Origin: Burkholderia oklahomensis C6786
Lineage (GTDB): Bacteria; Pseudomonadota; Gammaproteobacteria; Burkholderiales; Burkholderiaceae
Reading direction: 5' to 3'
Length of the DNA: 64,000 bases
NCBI RefSeq assembly: GCF_000959365.1
Contig: NZ_CP009556.1
Coordinates: 744,001 to 808,000, forward strand
Shown here: one piece after another, positions 18,319 to 27,272 of the stretch
How the letters are laid out: every line of letters begins with the position of its first letter
Position numbering within the stretch: position 1 is the first letter of the stretch
Made by a program: the position numbers and the translations under genes
The notes under the pieces: generated by a model
What the model saw: only the letters and a program-made list of their open reading frames with translations
Databases searched by the model: none
Told to the model about the DNA's origin: nothing

Positions 18319-19023
18319 GTGACTGTAGAAAAAGTTGCCTTGATCACGGCGGCGGGCAAGGGCATGGGCGCGGCGATCGCACGCGAGCTGGCGTCGACCG
18401 GCTATCGCGTCGCGCTGATGTCGCCGTCGGGCAGCGCGGCCGCGCTCGCGGGCGAACTGGGCGGCTTCGGGATCTCGGGCTCCGTGACCGACGAGTCCGA
18501 CATCGACCGGCTCGTGCGCGAGACGCTCGCGCGCTATGGCCGCATCGACGCGGTCGTCAACAACACCGGCCATCCGCCGAAGGGCGACCTGCTGTCGATC
18601 GCGGACGCGAGCTGGCACGACGCGCTCGATCTGATCCTGCTGAACGTCGTTCGAATGATGCGCCGCGTGACGCCGGTCTTCCAGGCGCAGGGCGGCGGCG
18701 CGGCCGTCAACCTCTCGAGCTTCGCGGCCGTCGCGCCGGAGCAGCCGATGCCGGTGTCGTCGGTGCTGCGCGCGGCGCTCGGCGCGTGGACGCGCCTCTA
18801 CGCCGAGCGCTACGCGGCCGAGAACATCCGGATGAACGCGGTGCTGCCGGGCTTCGTCGACAGCTGGCCCGAGACGCCCGAGATCGTCGCGCGGATTCCG
18901 GCGGGACGTTTCGGCAGGACGCAGGAGATCGCGAAGACCGTCGCGTTCCTGCTGTCGGACGGCGCCGGGTATGTCACGGGGCAGAGCATTCGCGTCGATG
19001 GGGGGATCGTGCGGGCGGTGTGA
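18319..19023 (+). CDS. SDR-family oxidoreductase lacking the usual catalytic Tyr
   Basis: This 234-residue Rossmann-fold protein starts at a GTG preceded by AAAGGAGG; an ATG at 18274 is open in frame but lies before that site. The cofactor loop is TAAGKGMGAAIA, with NNTG after strand 4 and VDGG near the end, as in the classical SDR family. At the catalytic position, where Y-x-x-x-K is expected, the sequence reads SSVLRAALGAW, so both the Tyr and the Lys (here Arg) are replaced. It is either an enzyme with altered chemistry or a non-catalytic binding protein. It is divergent from a LysR gene. Confidence 0.82.
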   Translation: MTVEKVALITAAGKGMGAAIARELASTGYRVALMSPSGSAAALAGELGGFGISGSVTDESDIDRLVRETLARYGRIDAVVNNTGHPPKGDLLSIADASWHDALDLILLNVVRMMRRVTPVFQAQGGGAAVNLSSFAAVAPEQPMPVSSVLRAALGAWTRLYAERYAAENIRMNAVLPGFVDSWPETPEIVARIPAGRFGRTQEIAKTVAFLLSDGAGYVTGQSIRVDGGIVRAV

Positions 19024-19056
19024 GGGGGCGGCGGCGCGCGGCTTGCGTCGAAACGT

Positions 19057-19188
19057 TCACTTGGCCGAGCCGCGCCAGCCGATCGCATTCGCCGCGACGA
19101 TGCCGAGCGGAATGCCGAACAGCGTCACGGCGGCGGTGCCGAGATACGCCTGCGATACCGCTCGGCCGGCGCGCTCGGGGTGGGTCAT
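19057..19188 (-). CDS. small predicted membrane protein
   Basis: This is a possible 43-residue protein. A charged start (MTHPERAGRA) is followed by one hydrophobic segment (LGTAAVTLFGIPLGIVAANA) and a short polar tail. The composition resembles small single-pass membrane proteins rather than a shadow frame. Homology cannot be judged. It converges with the SDR gene. Confidence 0.4.
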   Translation of the reverse strand: MTHPERAGRAVSQAYLGTAAVTLFGIPLGIVAANAIGWRGSAK

Positions 19189-19577
19189 GACGTTGTGATC
19201 CTGCGGACGGGAAGTGCGCACAGGGTATGCAAGGTCCGGATTTCCATCTTGGGTGAATATGCTCTTCTGCGTTGAAATCGATTCGACATTCGGCGAAGCG
19301 GACGCGATGCGAAGTCCGACGCCGGGCGATATCAACGGGGCGCGATTGCATTCGGCACGCGCTTGACGCGATCGGCAGCGATGACCCAAACTGGCCGGGC
19401 CGAGCCCGCGATTGCGCGAGCGCCGAACAAGCCGCATAGGGCGCGCGACGACGCGCGTAGCATCGAACGTATTCGCGCCGGAAGTCTCGCGATGCGCCCG
19501 GCCGATCGGCAAGATCCGTTCACGAACCCGCTACCCGGTTGCGATCCGACCGCGCGTCGCGCCGCAGGTTGATTGCG
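19189..19577. other. intergenic region upstream of the transglutaminase-like gene
   Basis: This is 389 bp without a supported gene. The stretch 19240-19320 is relatively AT-rich and could carry promoters for the small minus-strand protein and, further right, for the plus-strand gene. No motif was clear enough to name. Confidence 0.4.
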
Positions 19578-21470
19578 ATGCCCGCTTTCGTCCGACTATT
19601 CTGCGCGGCATGCGTCTGCATGGCCGCCCATTGCGCGAACGCGTCGCCGACGGAACCCGACGCCGATGACGCCGCACCCGCCACCCTCGTCAGCGATGTT
19701 CACGTGTTCGTCGTCCAGCACGACGGCTCCGTCGACGAGCACGACGATTCGACGCTGCGCGCGAACACCGCAAGCGGCATCGACGACGTCGCGCAGCGCT
19801 ACGTGTGGTTCAACAAGGACATCGACCGGGTCGAGCTGCTGAGCGCCGAGACGATCGATCACGCCGGCGTCGCGCATCCGGTCGGCCCGGAGGCGATCCG
19901 CGACGTCCAGGAGCCGCGCTCCGCCGGCGCGCCGTTTTTCGAGGACGGCGTGCTGCGCTCGGTGATCTTTCCGGGCGTCGATGCGGGCGCGCGCACGCGC
20001 CTCGTGTTTCGCAAGTCGCGTACGAAGCCGCGCGATCCGGGGTTCTTCGGCTATTTCGTCGCGCCGTCGCGCATGCCCGTCGATGCGCAGCGGCTGATCT
20101 TCGATTTGCCCGCCGACATGCCGCTCTACGCCGACGCGCGCGGCTACGTCGCGCTCGCGCCCGTGACGGAGAACGGCCGTACACGCTACGCATTCGACTA
20201 TCGGCACGGCCCGTATCCGCGCATCGAGAACGGCTCGGTCGGCTACGCGACGTACGGCGATCGCCTGATGGTGTCGACGCTGCGCGATTTCGCGTCGTTC
20301 GCCGAGCGATATCGCGCGGCGGCCGTCGACGCGAGCGCGCGCGATCCCGCCGTCGCGCGGCTCGCGCAATCGATCGCGGCGAACGCGAACGCGTCCGATC
20401 CGCGCGCGAAGGCGCAGGCGATCTACGACTGGGTGCGGATGAACGTCCGCTACGTCGCGCTTTTTCTCGGCGAGACCGCGGCCGCGCCGCACAAGGTGAC
20501 GGACATCCTGCGCAACCGCTACGGCGACTGCAAGGATCACGTCGCGCTGTTCGGCGCGCTGCTCGCGGCGGTCGGGATACGCAGCGAGCCCGTGCTGCTC
20601 GATCTCGGTCCCGTCTATACGCTGCCCGCCGTGCCCGGCTATGGCGGCAGCGCGATCAATCACGCGATCACGTGGCTGCCGGATCTCGGGCTCTTCGCCG
20701 ATACGACGGTCGGCGGCGTCGAGTTCGGCTATCTGCCGCCCGTCGTGATGGATCGGCCGGCGCTGCTCGTTGACGAAGGCGTGCTGACGCGCACGCCGGC
20801 GACGCAGCCGCGCACGCGCGACGCGCGCCTGCGGATCGACGTCGATGCAAGCGGGGCGGCGAGCTATCAGTATTACGTCGAGGACGCGGGCTGGACCGCG
20901 GAGCTCGAACGCAGCGTGTTTCGCCAGGCGGCGCGCGAGCGCGTGCAGCAGCTCGCGACCGATCGCCTGCGACAGAGCGGCTTGCGCGGCACCGCGCGGC
21001 TGGGCGCGGGCGAGCGCGACGCGACGAGCGGGCCGTTCTCGACGTCGATGACGGGATCGCTCGATCATTTCGTGTGGACCGACGGCACGACCGCGCTGCC
21101 GGCGCTGTCGAGCCTGTCGGGCGGCATCGCGACGCAGGTGCAGGGCTGGCTCGCGGAGCCGGTGCGCACGCAGCCGTGGCTGTGCATCGGCGGCGATTTC
21201 GACGAGACCGCGCAGATCGCGCTGCCCGACGACGTACGCGTGACCGACCTGCCGGGCGATGCGCACGTGCAGGACCGCTTCTTCGATTACGAATCGCACT
21301 ACGTGCTCGATGCGGCGGCGCGCGTCGTGCAGATCACGCGGCGCTTGCGCGCGCGCTTCGCGCATCAGGTGTGCTCGCCGGAGGATTTCGATGCGGCGCG
21401 CGCGTCGCTCGAACGAATCGAGCGCGATGCGCTCGCGCAGATCGTCGTGCGCGCGAAGACGCACGATTGA
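19578..21470 (+). CDS. exported DUF3857/transglutaminase-like protein
   Basis: This is a protein of about 630 residues with a signal peptide (MPAFVRLFCAACVCMAAHC, cleavage near ANA-S). An N-terminal DUF3857-type beta region is followed by a papain-like transglutaminase core. The probable triad is visible: Cys318 in NRYGDCKDH, His362 in INHAITW and Asp375 in FADTT. I chose the ATG at 19578 because it starts directly at the signal peptide; an in-frame ATG lies at 19539. Known proteins of this architecture act in the envelope, but substrates are unclear. It converges with the T6SS FHA gene and may not belong to that system. Confidence 0.82.
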   Translation: MPAFVRLFCAACVCMAAHCANASPTEPDADDAAPATLVSDVHVFVVQHDGSVDEHDDSTLRANTASGIDDVAQRYVWFNKDIDRVELLSAETIDHAGVAHPVGPEAIRDVQEPRSAGAPFFEDGVLRSVIFPGVDAGARTRLVFRKSRTKPRDPGFFGYFVAPSRMPVDAQRLIFDLPADMPLYADARGYVALAPVTENGRTRYAFDYRHGPYPRIENGSVGYATYGDRLMVSTLRDFASFAERYRAAAVDASARDPAVARLAQSIAANANASDPRAKAQAIYDWVRMNVRYVALFLGETAAAPHKVTDILRNRYGDCKDHVALFGALLAAVGIRSEPVLLDLGPVYTLPAVPGYGGSAINHAITWLPDLGLFADTTVGGVEFGYLPPVVMDRPALLVDEGVLTRTPATQPRTRDARLRIDVDASGAASYQYYVEDAGWTAELERSVFRQAARERVQQLATDRLRQSGLRGTARLGAGERDATSGPFSTSMTGSLDHFVWTDGTTALPALSSLSGGIATQVQGWLAEPVRTQPWLCIGGDFDETAQIALPDDVRVTDLPGDAHVQDRFFDYESHYVLDAAARVVQITRRLRARFAHQVCSPEDFDAARASLERIERDALAQIVVRAKTHD

Positions 21471-21512
21471 CGACGTTCATGCGCGGCCGCAGCCGGCTTC
21501 TGCGAATTCGGA

Positions 21513-22967
21513 TCAGCTCCGGCAGCGCCCGCGATAACTCTCGACTTCCGCATCGTACGCGGCGAGAAACGCCTTGCCGAACACGGACGCGAAATCGTCC
21601 TCGATCGCGAACAGTGTGTCGCGATGCGTCGTCGTATAGCGGTCCCACAATCGCGCCTTGTACAGCACGGGCAGGCGCTTCTCGTACCACTGCGGCGCGG
21701 CGTCGCGCTCGCGCAGGCGTTGCGGCGAGAAGCGCGTGAGCAGGTCCATCAGCGCGGCGCGCATGCCGGCCACCATGCCGATCTGGTGCGCGTGCAGATC
21801 CTGGAACGCGTCGGAAACCGCGCTTTGCGGCGACATGAAGCCCGGCAGCGGCAGCCCGAACATCTGACGCAGCACCGCGCTGCCGTCCGGCAGCAGCTTC
21901 AGCGGATTGTTCTCGCGATCGAGCAGCATCGTCATGTCGGCCTTCACTTCGCGCTTCAGGATGCTGCGCGACGACAGCAGCTCGACCGTGCCGTTCGCGA
22001 ACAGCGCGAGAAGCTGTCCCGCGATGAAAAGCTGCTCCGCCGACCAGTGATGCGGCTCGGCCGCGGTATCGAGACCGGCGCCCTCGAAGAACGCTTGCAG
22101 CAGTGTCTCGGGCGCCGCCGGCGCCGACGCGCGCACGTGCGACGGCATGTTGCGCGCATCGGTCGCGCTCGCGGACGGCGTGTCGGGCGTCGCGCCGGAT
22201 TGCGCGGCGGGCGGCGGCGCGGACTTGGCCGGCTGCACGCGAACGTGATGCGTCCATTCGGGCGCGTGGTCCGGCTGCGTGACGGGCTGCGGCCCGCGGC
22301 GCTCGCCGTCCCGCGCGACGCCGGACGGCGCATCGAAGCTGTCTTGCGGCTGCGCGAACAGATCGAGCGGATCGGTCGACAGTTGATGCAGGTCGCGCGG
22401 CGCGGCGGGCGTCGACGCATCCGGATCGTGCGGCGCTTTACTATTCAGCCGCTCCGCGGCCGGGGTCGGCTGCGCGCCGGCCTTGCTGCCGGCAGCCTGC
22501 GTCCTGCCGAGTCCGAAGCGATCGTGCAGCAGGCCCCAGAGCTTGTTGCTCGCGCCCCTCGCGTCCGCATGCGACGCGGGCGACATCGGCGACACGGGCG
22601 GCGTGCTCGAAGCCGCGGCCGCCGTTTCGACGGTCCGCTCGATCGTCGCATCGTCGGGCTCCGCGCGCAGCAGGTAAGGCCCGATCCGGATGATGTCGCC
22701 CATGTTGAGGCGCTGCGCCTGCGCATAGCCGATCGGCACGCGATTCACCTCGATGGTCGACACGCTGCTCAGGTTCTTCAGCAGGCACGCGTCGTCGCCC
22801 ACTTGCAGCAGCGCCTGCAGACGCGAGATTTGCCGAGTGTCGTCGCGCAGCACGAGATGATTGTCGCTGTCCCGTCCGATGGTGCCGCCCGGCGGACGAA
22901 ACACGACGGCGCTACGGTCGTCGGTGTCGACCGGCTCGCCCGCGTGTTCGATAACGATCAGTTGCAT
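21513..22967 (-). CDS. tagH: T6SS-associated FHA-domain protein
   Basis: This 484-residue protein has an N-terminal forkhead-associated domain (about residues 1-95, with IGRDSDNHLVLRDD and ISRLQA). Such domains bind phosphothreonine peptides. A long Pro/Ala-rich linker (about 110-290) leads to a C-terminal domain containing LLQAFFEGAGLD, RENNPLKLLPDG and AFQDLHAHQIGMVAGMR. That arrangement is characteristic of ImpI/VasC-type T6SS proteins. It should recruit or relay the signal of the Ser/Thr kinase encoded at 31832. It is followed on the minus strand by nothing and preceded by the TPR lipoprotein gene, probably in one transcript. Confidence 0.88.
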   Translation of the reverse strand: MQLIVIEHAGEPVDTDDRSAVVFRPPGGTIGRDSDNHLVLRDDTRQISRLQALLQVGDDACLLKNLSSVSTIEVNRVPIGYAQAQRLNMGDIIRIGPYLLRAEPDDATIERTVETAAAASSTPPVSPMSPASHADARGASNKLWGLLHDRFGLGRTQAAGSKAGAQPTPAAERLNSKAPHDPDASTPAAPRDLHQLSTDPLDLFAQPQDSFDAPSGVARDGERRGPQPVTQPDHAPEWTHHVRVQPAKSAPPPAAQSGATPDTPSASATDARNMPSHVRASAPAAPETLLQAFFEGAGLDTAAEPHHWSAEQLFIAGQLLALFANGTVELLSSRSILKREVKADMTMLLDRENNPLKLLPDGSAVLRQMFGLPLPGFMSPQSAVSDAFQDLHAHQIGMVAGMRAALMDLLTRFSPQRLRERDAAPQWYEKRLPVLYKARLWDRYTTTHRDTLFAIEDDFASVFGKAFLAAYDAEVESYRGRCRS

Positions 22968-23016
22968 ATCGATACGTCGTTCGATGGATGAAGCGTTCGC
23001 ATGGAAACCGATTCGC

Positions 23017-23409
23017 TCAGGATGACGACGCATGTTTGCGACGCGCGGCCTCGAACGCCGGTCCCCAGATCGGATGCCCCTTTTCGGCAGGGGACAGATC
23101 GAAGCGCGGATTGAGGTCGAGAATCCTCGAGAACTCGGCGCGGCATTGCGTGACGCGCCTCGTCACGCAATAGCTGAACGCGAGCAGCTTGTGCGCGGCG
23201 ACTTGCGTGTTGACGTCGGCGCCGTCGATGTCGCGCGCATGGCTGCCGAGCAGCGAAATCGTGCGCCCGTAATCGCCCGCGTTGTACGCGGCGCGTGCGC
23301 TGTCCACCGTGGCTTGCGCGACGGACGGAGTGGGGGGATTCGTGCCGCAACCGCCAATTCCCGCCAAGAAAAAGCCAAGGAAAATATAAAGCGACGATCG
23401 GCCTTTCAT
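23017..23409 (-). CDS. T6SS-linked TPR-like lipoprotein
   Basis: This 130-residue lipoprotein has a signal peptide with lipobox LAGIGGC; Cys21 would be lipidated. The mature part contains a TPR-like helical stretch (AQATVDSARAAYNAGDYGRT, HKLLAFSYCVTRR, CRAEFSRILDLNP). It lies immediately upstream of the FHA gene and divergent from tssJ. Similar small TPR lipoproteins accompany several T6SS clusters and are thought to help assemble or anchor the membrane complex. I do not assign a standard Tss name. Confidence 0.75.
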   Translation of the reverse strand: MKGRSSLYIFLGFFLAGIGGCGTNPPTPSVAQATVDSARAAYNAGDYGRTISLLGSHARDIDGADVNTQVAAHKLLAFSYCVTRRVTQCRAEFSRILDLNPRFDLSPAEKGHPIWGPAFEAARRKHASSS

Positions 23410-23470
23410 TCTCGAATTGACGGTTTTAAGTGAATGGACAGGGGTGACGCGCCGTGCCGTTGGATTCTAG

Positions 23471-23485
23471 TTCCAATAATTGGAA
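23471..23485. promoter_or_regulatory. palindrome TTCCAAT-A-ATTGGAA, candidate operator
   Basis: This is a perfect 7-bp inverted repeat with a 1-bp centre, 61 bp upstream of the TPR lipoprotein start. The size fits a dimeric regulator site; the regulator is unknown. Confidence 0.4.
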
Positions 23486-23505
23486 AAGGACCGGCTGTTA
23501 CCTTT

Positions 23506-23522
23506 TGTTTCATCTTGAAACA
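23506..23522. promoter_or_regulatory. palindrome TGTTTCA-N3-TGAAACA, candidate operator
   Basis: This perfect 7-bp inverted repeat with a 3-bp spacer lies 21 bp beyond the previous palindrome, in the same divergent promoter region. No regulator can be named from the sequence. Confidence 0.4.
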
Positions 23523-24049
23523 ATAAGTCGAATTAAAGTCCGGATCTCGTGCCGGCTTCGCCTTGTGAAGTGGAGAAGTTGAACCTATAGTTCGGTGTGA
23601 TTTTTTGACTTTCGTCGGTTTTTCAGCGCTTATTGCAATGCGTAAGAGCTTGTCGCTTTTTGGGCGGCATAAAGGACTCGGCGTGAAATAAGCTTCCTGA
23701 ATCGCCGCTCGCGCCAGGCGGGCGGCGGGGCGTGCCGCGTCTTCCCGGCTGGCGTCCGCGCAATCGGATCGGGCAACCGCAACGAATCAATCCTGTTGAT
23801 AATGTCAGGCATTGTCCGCAAGTAATTCGGCTGCTCGAATTCCCGGAAATTAAAATTCAACGGAATTAATTGGTGATTTGACCCGGCTTTACATTCAAGA
23901 AAATTCCCGGGTGAAATTGCAATGAAAGGATGTGGAAATTTAAAATTAATCGACCTGAATAGATCGTCACCTTATTTTTTATTCGATCCGGCTTCCGCTT
24001 CGGGGAAGCCGGCGGGCGTCTTATTGCGATGCAAGGAAAGAGACAGACA

Positions 24050-24568
24050 ATGCGACGGCGCTCCAGTGGTTTCATCGTATTGGGATGCGTGCTGCTGCTT
24101 CCGGGGTGCGGGGCGACCGAACGTTCGGTCGCGGTGCCGTATGCGATCTCGCTCGACGTCGCGCCCGACGTCAATCCGGACATCAATCGCAAGCCGTCCC
24201 CGATCGTGCTGAAGGTGTTCCAGCTGAAGACGGCGTCCGCGTTCGAGAGCGCCGATTTCTTCTCGCTGCAGGACAAGCCGGAGAGCGTGCTCGGCCCGGA
24301 TCTGCTCGGCGTCGACCGGATCATCCTGCGGCCGGGCGATGCGCGCACGCTCCACTATCGCGGCAACGTCGACGCGAGCGCGCTCGGCATCGTCGCCGAG
24401 TATCGCGTGCTCGAGAAGAACCGCTGGCGGCTCACGGTGCCGCTGCCGAGCGCGAAGCAGCTGAACCTCTACCGATTCTGGCAAACCTCGCCGAGCGAAA
24501 TGAAGTTGTCGATTGCGGTCAAGAACGGCGGCATCGGGCTCGGCGGCGATTCGCGAGTACGCCCATGA
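24050..24568 (+). CDS. tssJ: T6SS outer-membrane lipoprotein TssJ
   Basis: This 172-residue lipoprotein has lipobox LLLPGC; Cys20 would be the acylated residue. The mature part has the TssJ beta-sandwich pattern (SPIVLKVFQLKTASAFESADFF, then DRIILRPGDARTL). TssJ anchors TssM to the outer membrane. I chose the ATG at 24050, which directly precedes the lipoprotein signal and has an AAGGA-containing leader; an ATG at 24029 is in frame. It is the first gene of the rightward T6SS operon, overlapping tssK by 4 bp. Confidence 0.9.
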   Translation: MRRRSSGFIVLGCVLLLPGCGATERSVAVPYAISLDVAPDVNPDINRKPSPIVLKVFQLKTASAFESADFFSLQDKPESVLGPDLLGVDRIILRPGDARTLHYRGNVDASALGIVAEYRVLEKNRWRLTVPLPSAKQLNLYRFWQTSPSEMKLSIAVKNGGIGLGGDSRVRP

Positions 24569-25935
24569 ACGAGCCGGTGTTGTCCGCGACCCCCGCTGCG
24601 GCGCTGCGCCAACGCGTGATCTGGACCGAGGGCATGTTCCTGCGGCCGCAGCATTTCCAGCAGCTCGAGCGGCATTGGGAGCGCTACGTCGGCATGCGCT
24701 GCCTGCCGTTGCAGGGCTTCTATTGGGGCTTCGACGAATTGCAGATCGATCGCGAGCTGCTCGCGCTCGGAAAGGTCGCGCTGCTCGCCGCATCCGGCGT
24801 GATGCGCGACGGCACGCCGTTCGATCTGTCGCATCCCGACGATCGGCCCGAGCCGCTCGACGTGCCCGCCGACGCGAAGGACCAGCTCGTCGTGCTCGCG
24901 CTGCCGCTGTGGCGCGGCGGCGCGGAAGAGGTGTCGTTCGGCGGCGACGGCGATGCGGGCTTCGCGCGCTACGTCGTGCGCGAATACGAGGTCGCCGATG
25001 CGAACGAGGTCGCGCTCGGCCCCGCGCTGCTGCAGACCGGGCGCCTGAACGTGCGGCTGATGCTCGAATCGGAGCTGACGGGCGATTGGGAGGCGCTCGG
25101 CGCCGTGCGGATCGTCGAGCGGCGCACCGACGGGCGGCTGCTCGTCGACGACGGCTACATTCCGCCGCGGCTCGTCGCGCAGCGCGATCCGGTGCTGCTG
25201 CGGCACACGCGCGAGCTGCACGGGCTGCTGACGCAGCGCAGCGAGGCGCTTGCCGAGCGCCTGTCGGAGCCGGGGCGCGGCGGCGTGTCCGAGGTGGCCG
25301 ATTTCCTGCTGCTGCAGCTCGTCAATCGCTATCTGGCGCTCACGTGGCACGCGCAGCAGGACGTCGCCGCGCATCCGGAGGCTTTGTTCTGCGACTGGCT
25401 GAAGCTCGCGTGCGACCTGAGCACGTTCACCGCGGCGGGCCGGCGGCCGCAGGCGCTCGCCGTCTACCGGCACGACGATCTGCGCACGAGCTTCGGCGAG
25501 CTGATGGCCGAGCTGCGGCGCTCGCTGTCGACGGTGCTCGAGCAGAACGCGATCCAGATCGAGCTGCGCGACGCGGGCAACGGGATGAAGGTCGCGACGA
25601 TCGCCGATCCGGCGCTGCGCGATACCGCGGGCTTCGTGCTCGCGGTGCGCGCCGACGTGCCGGCCGACAGCCTGCGCGCGCGCTTTCCGGCGCAGGCGAA
25701 GCTCGGCCCCGTCGAACGGATCCGCGATCTCGTGCAATTGCAGCTGCCGGGCATCGCGATGCGGCAATTGCCGGTCGCGCCCCGGCAGATTCCGTATCAC
25801 GCGGGCCACACGTACTTCGAGATCGACAAGGGCGGCGAGATGTGGAAGCAGCTCGAGCGCTCCGGCGGCCTCGCATTTCATTTCGCCGGCGAATTTCCGG
25901 GACTCTCGATGGAGTTCTGGGCGATTCGCGGATGA
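24565..25935 (+). CDS. tssK: T6SS baseplate protein TssK
   Basis: This 456-residue protein matches TssK from its first lines: VIWTEGMFLRPQHFQQLERHWE, then GFYWGFDELQID. The C-terminal part contains LPGIAMRQLPVAPRQIPYHAGH and WKQLERSGGLAFHFAGEFPG. TssK trimers link the baseplate to the membrane complex. The 4-bp overlap with tssJ and 15-bp gap to tssL support one operon. Length and motifs are complete. Confidence 0.95.
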   Translation: MNEPVLSATPAAALRQRVIWTEGMFLRPQHFQQLERHWERYVGMRCLPLQGFYWGFDELQIDRELLALGKVALLAASGVMRDGTPFDLSHPDDRPEPLDVPADAKDQLVVLALPLWRGGAEEVSFGGDGDAGFARYVVREYEVADANEVALGPALLQTGRLNVRLMLESELTGDWEALGAVRIVERRTDGRLLVDDGYIPPRLVAQRDPVLLRHTRELHGLLTQRSEALAERLSEPGRGGVSEVADFLLLQLVNRYLALTWHAQQDVAAHPEALFCDWLKLACDLSTFTAAGRRPQALAVYRHDDLRTSFGELMAELRRSLSTVLEQNAIQIELRDAGNGMKVATIADPALRDTAGFVLAVRADVPADSLRARFPAQAKLGPVERIRDLVQLQLPGIAMRQLPVAPRQIPYHAGHTYFEIDKGGEMWKQLERSGGLAFHFAGEFPGLSMEFWAIRG

Positions 25936-25950
25936 GGACGGGATGTCGCG

Positions 25951-27270
25951 ATGAACTCTTCTTCCGATTCGTTCTCGGCCGGCACGGGCGGGTTCGTGCC
26001 GCCGAATCCGGGCGGCACGCATCCGGGCGCGGCGTCGGCGCCCGCCGGCTCGGCCGCGTCGCAGCCGAGGCCGGGCCGCTGGGCGGCGAGCGGCACGAAT
26101 CCGCTCGTCGCGGCCGCGAATCCGCTGCTCAACCTGGTGCCGCAGATCCGCTCGACCGTCCATCATCCGAACCCCGCGTGGCTGCGCGAGCATCTCGTCG
26201 TCGAGATCCGGCAGTTCGAGGAGCGCGCGCAGCAGGCGGGCATCGCGTCCGAGGCGATCATCGGCGCGCGCTACTGCCTTTGCACCGCGCTCGACGAAGC
26301 CGCCGCGCTGACGCCGTGGGGCGGCAGCGTGTGGTCGTCGCACAGTCTGCTCGTGTCGTTCCACAACGAGACGTGGGGCGGCGAGAAGTTCTTCCATCTG
26401 CTCGAACGCCTGTCGCAGCAGCCGCGCCAGCATCTCGACCTGCTCGAGCTGCTCTACTTCTGTCTCGCGCTCGGCTTCGAAGGGCGCTATCGCGTGCTCG
26501 ACAACGGCCGCGCGCAGCTCGACGCGGTGCGCCGCCAGCTCGCGCAGACGATCCGCTCGGTGCGCGGCGAATTCGAGCCGGCGCTGTCGCCGCATTGGCG
26601 CGACGTCGTCACGCGCGACGTCACGCGGCGCTTCACGGTGCCGCTGTGGGTGTGCGTCGCGCTCGCGCTGCTCGTCGGCTTCGGCGTGTTCGCGGGCCTG
26701 CGCGTCGCGCTCGCCGGTCACTCGGATCGGCTGTTCGCGTCGATCGACGCGCTGCACGTGCCGCGTTTGCAGCCCGCGCAGCCGGCGCCGCATCCGGCGC
26801 CCGCGCCGCGCGTCGCGAAGTTCCTCGAGCCGGAGATCGCCGCGGGCCTCGTGACCGTGCGCGACGAAGCCGATCGCAGCGTGATCGTGCTGCGCGGCGA
26901 CGGCCTGTTCGAATCGGGCTCGACGTCGGTGATCGACCGCTACATGCCGGTGCTGATCCGCGTCGCCGATGCGCTGAACAAGGTGCAGGGCAGCGTGCGC
27001 GTGAGCGGCTATACCGACGACGCGCCGGTCCGCACCGCGCGCTTCGCGTCGAACTGGGACCTGTCGCGCGAGCGCGCGGAAGCGGTCCGCGGCCTGATCG
27101 CCGCGCGGCTCGACCGTCCGGACCGGATCACGGCCGAAGGGCGCGGCACGCTCGACCCGGTCGCGCCGAACGATTCGCCCGCGAACCGCGCGCGCAACCG
27201 GCGCGTCGAGATCACGCTGATGCTCGCGCCCGGCAGCGACGCCGCGCGCGCGACGAAGGAGACGCCCTGA
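25951..27270 (+). CDS. tssL: T6SS inner-membrane protein TssL with OmpA-like domain
   Basis: This 439-residue IcmH/DotU-type protein starts with a Gly/Pro-rich cytoplasmic tail. The DotU domain follows (about 45-225, with YCLCTALDEAA and WGGEKFFHLLERL), then a transmembrane helix near residues 230-252. The C-terminal OmpA-like peptidoglycan-binding domain reads YTDDAPVRTARFASNWDLS and RARNRRVEIT. This extended form anchors the complex to the cell wall without a separate TagL. It is followed by tssM after 2 bp. Confidence 0.94.
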   Translation: MNSSSDSFSAGTGGFVPPNPGGTHPGAASAPAGSAASQPRPGRWAASGTNPLVAAANPLLNLVPQIRSTVHHPNPAWLREHLVVEIRQFEERAQQAGIASEAIIGARYCLCTALDEAAALTPWGGSVWSSHSLLVSFHNETWGGEKFFHLLERLSQQPRQHLDLLELLYFCLALGFEGRYRVLDNGRAQLDAVRRQLAQTIRSVRGEFEPALSPHWRDVVTRDVTRRFTVPLWVCVALALLVGFGVFAGLRVALAGHSDRLFASIDALHVPRLQPAQPAPHPAPAPRVAKFLEPEIAAGLVTVRDEADRSVIVLRGDGLFESGSTSVIDRYMPVLIRVADALNKVQGSVRVSGYTDDAPVRTARFASNWDLSRERAEAVRGLIAARLDRPDRITAEGRGTLDPVAPNDSPANRARNRRVEITLMLAPGSDAARATKETP

Positions 27271-27272
27271 GC

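Larger units (their letters stand above)
23410..24049. promoter_or_regulatory. divergent T6SS promoter region
   Basis: This is a 640-bp AT-rich spacer between the leftward TPR/FHA genes and the rightward tss operon. Two short palindromes lie on the leftward side (23471-23485 and 23506-23522). No convincing sigma-54 (GG-N10-GC) element was found in a by-eye search of both strands. The right part before 24050 carries several A/T-rich blocks (for example 23860-23980) suitable for promoters. A 76-codon minus-strand frame at 23630-23860 looks fortuitous. Confidence 0.6.

Noticed and set aside
23630..23860. 76-codon minus-strand frame in the T6SS promoter spacer
   Set aside because: No ribosome-binding site, no motif, and located where promoters are expected.
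23410..24049. Sigma-54 promoter for the T6SS operon
   Set aside because: No GG-N10-GC element in good context was found on either strand by eye.
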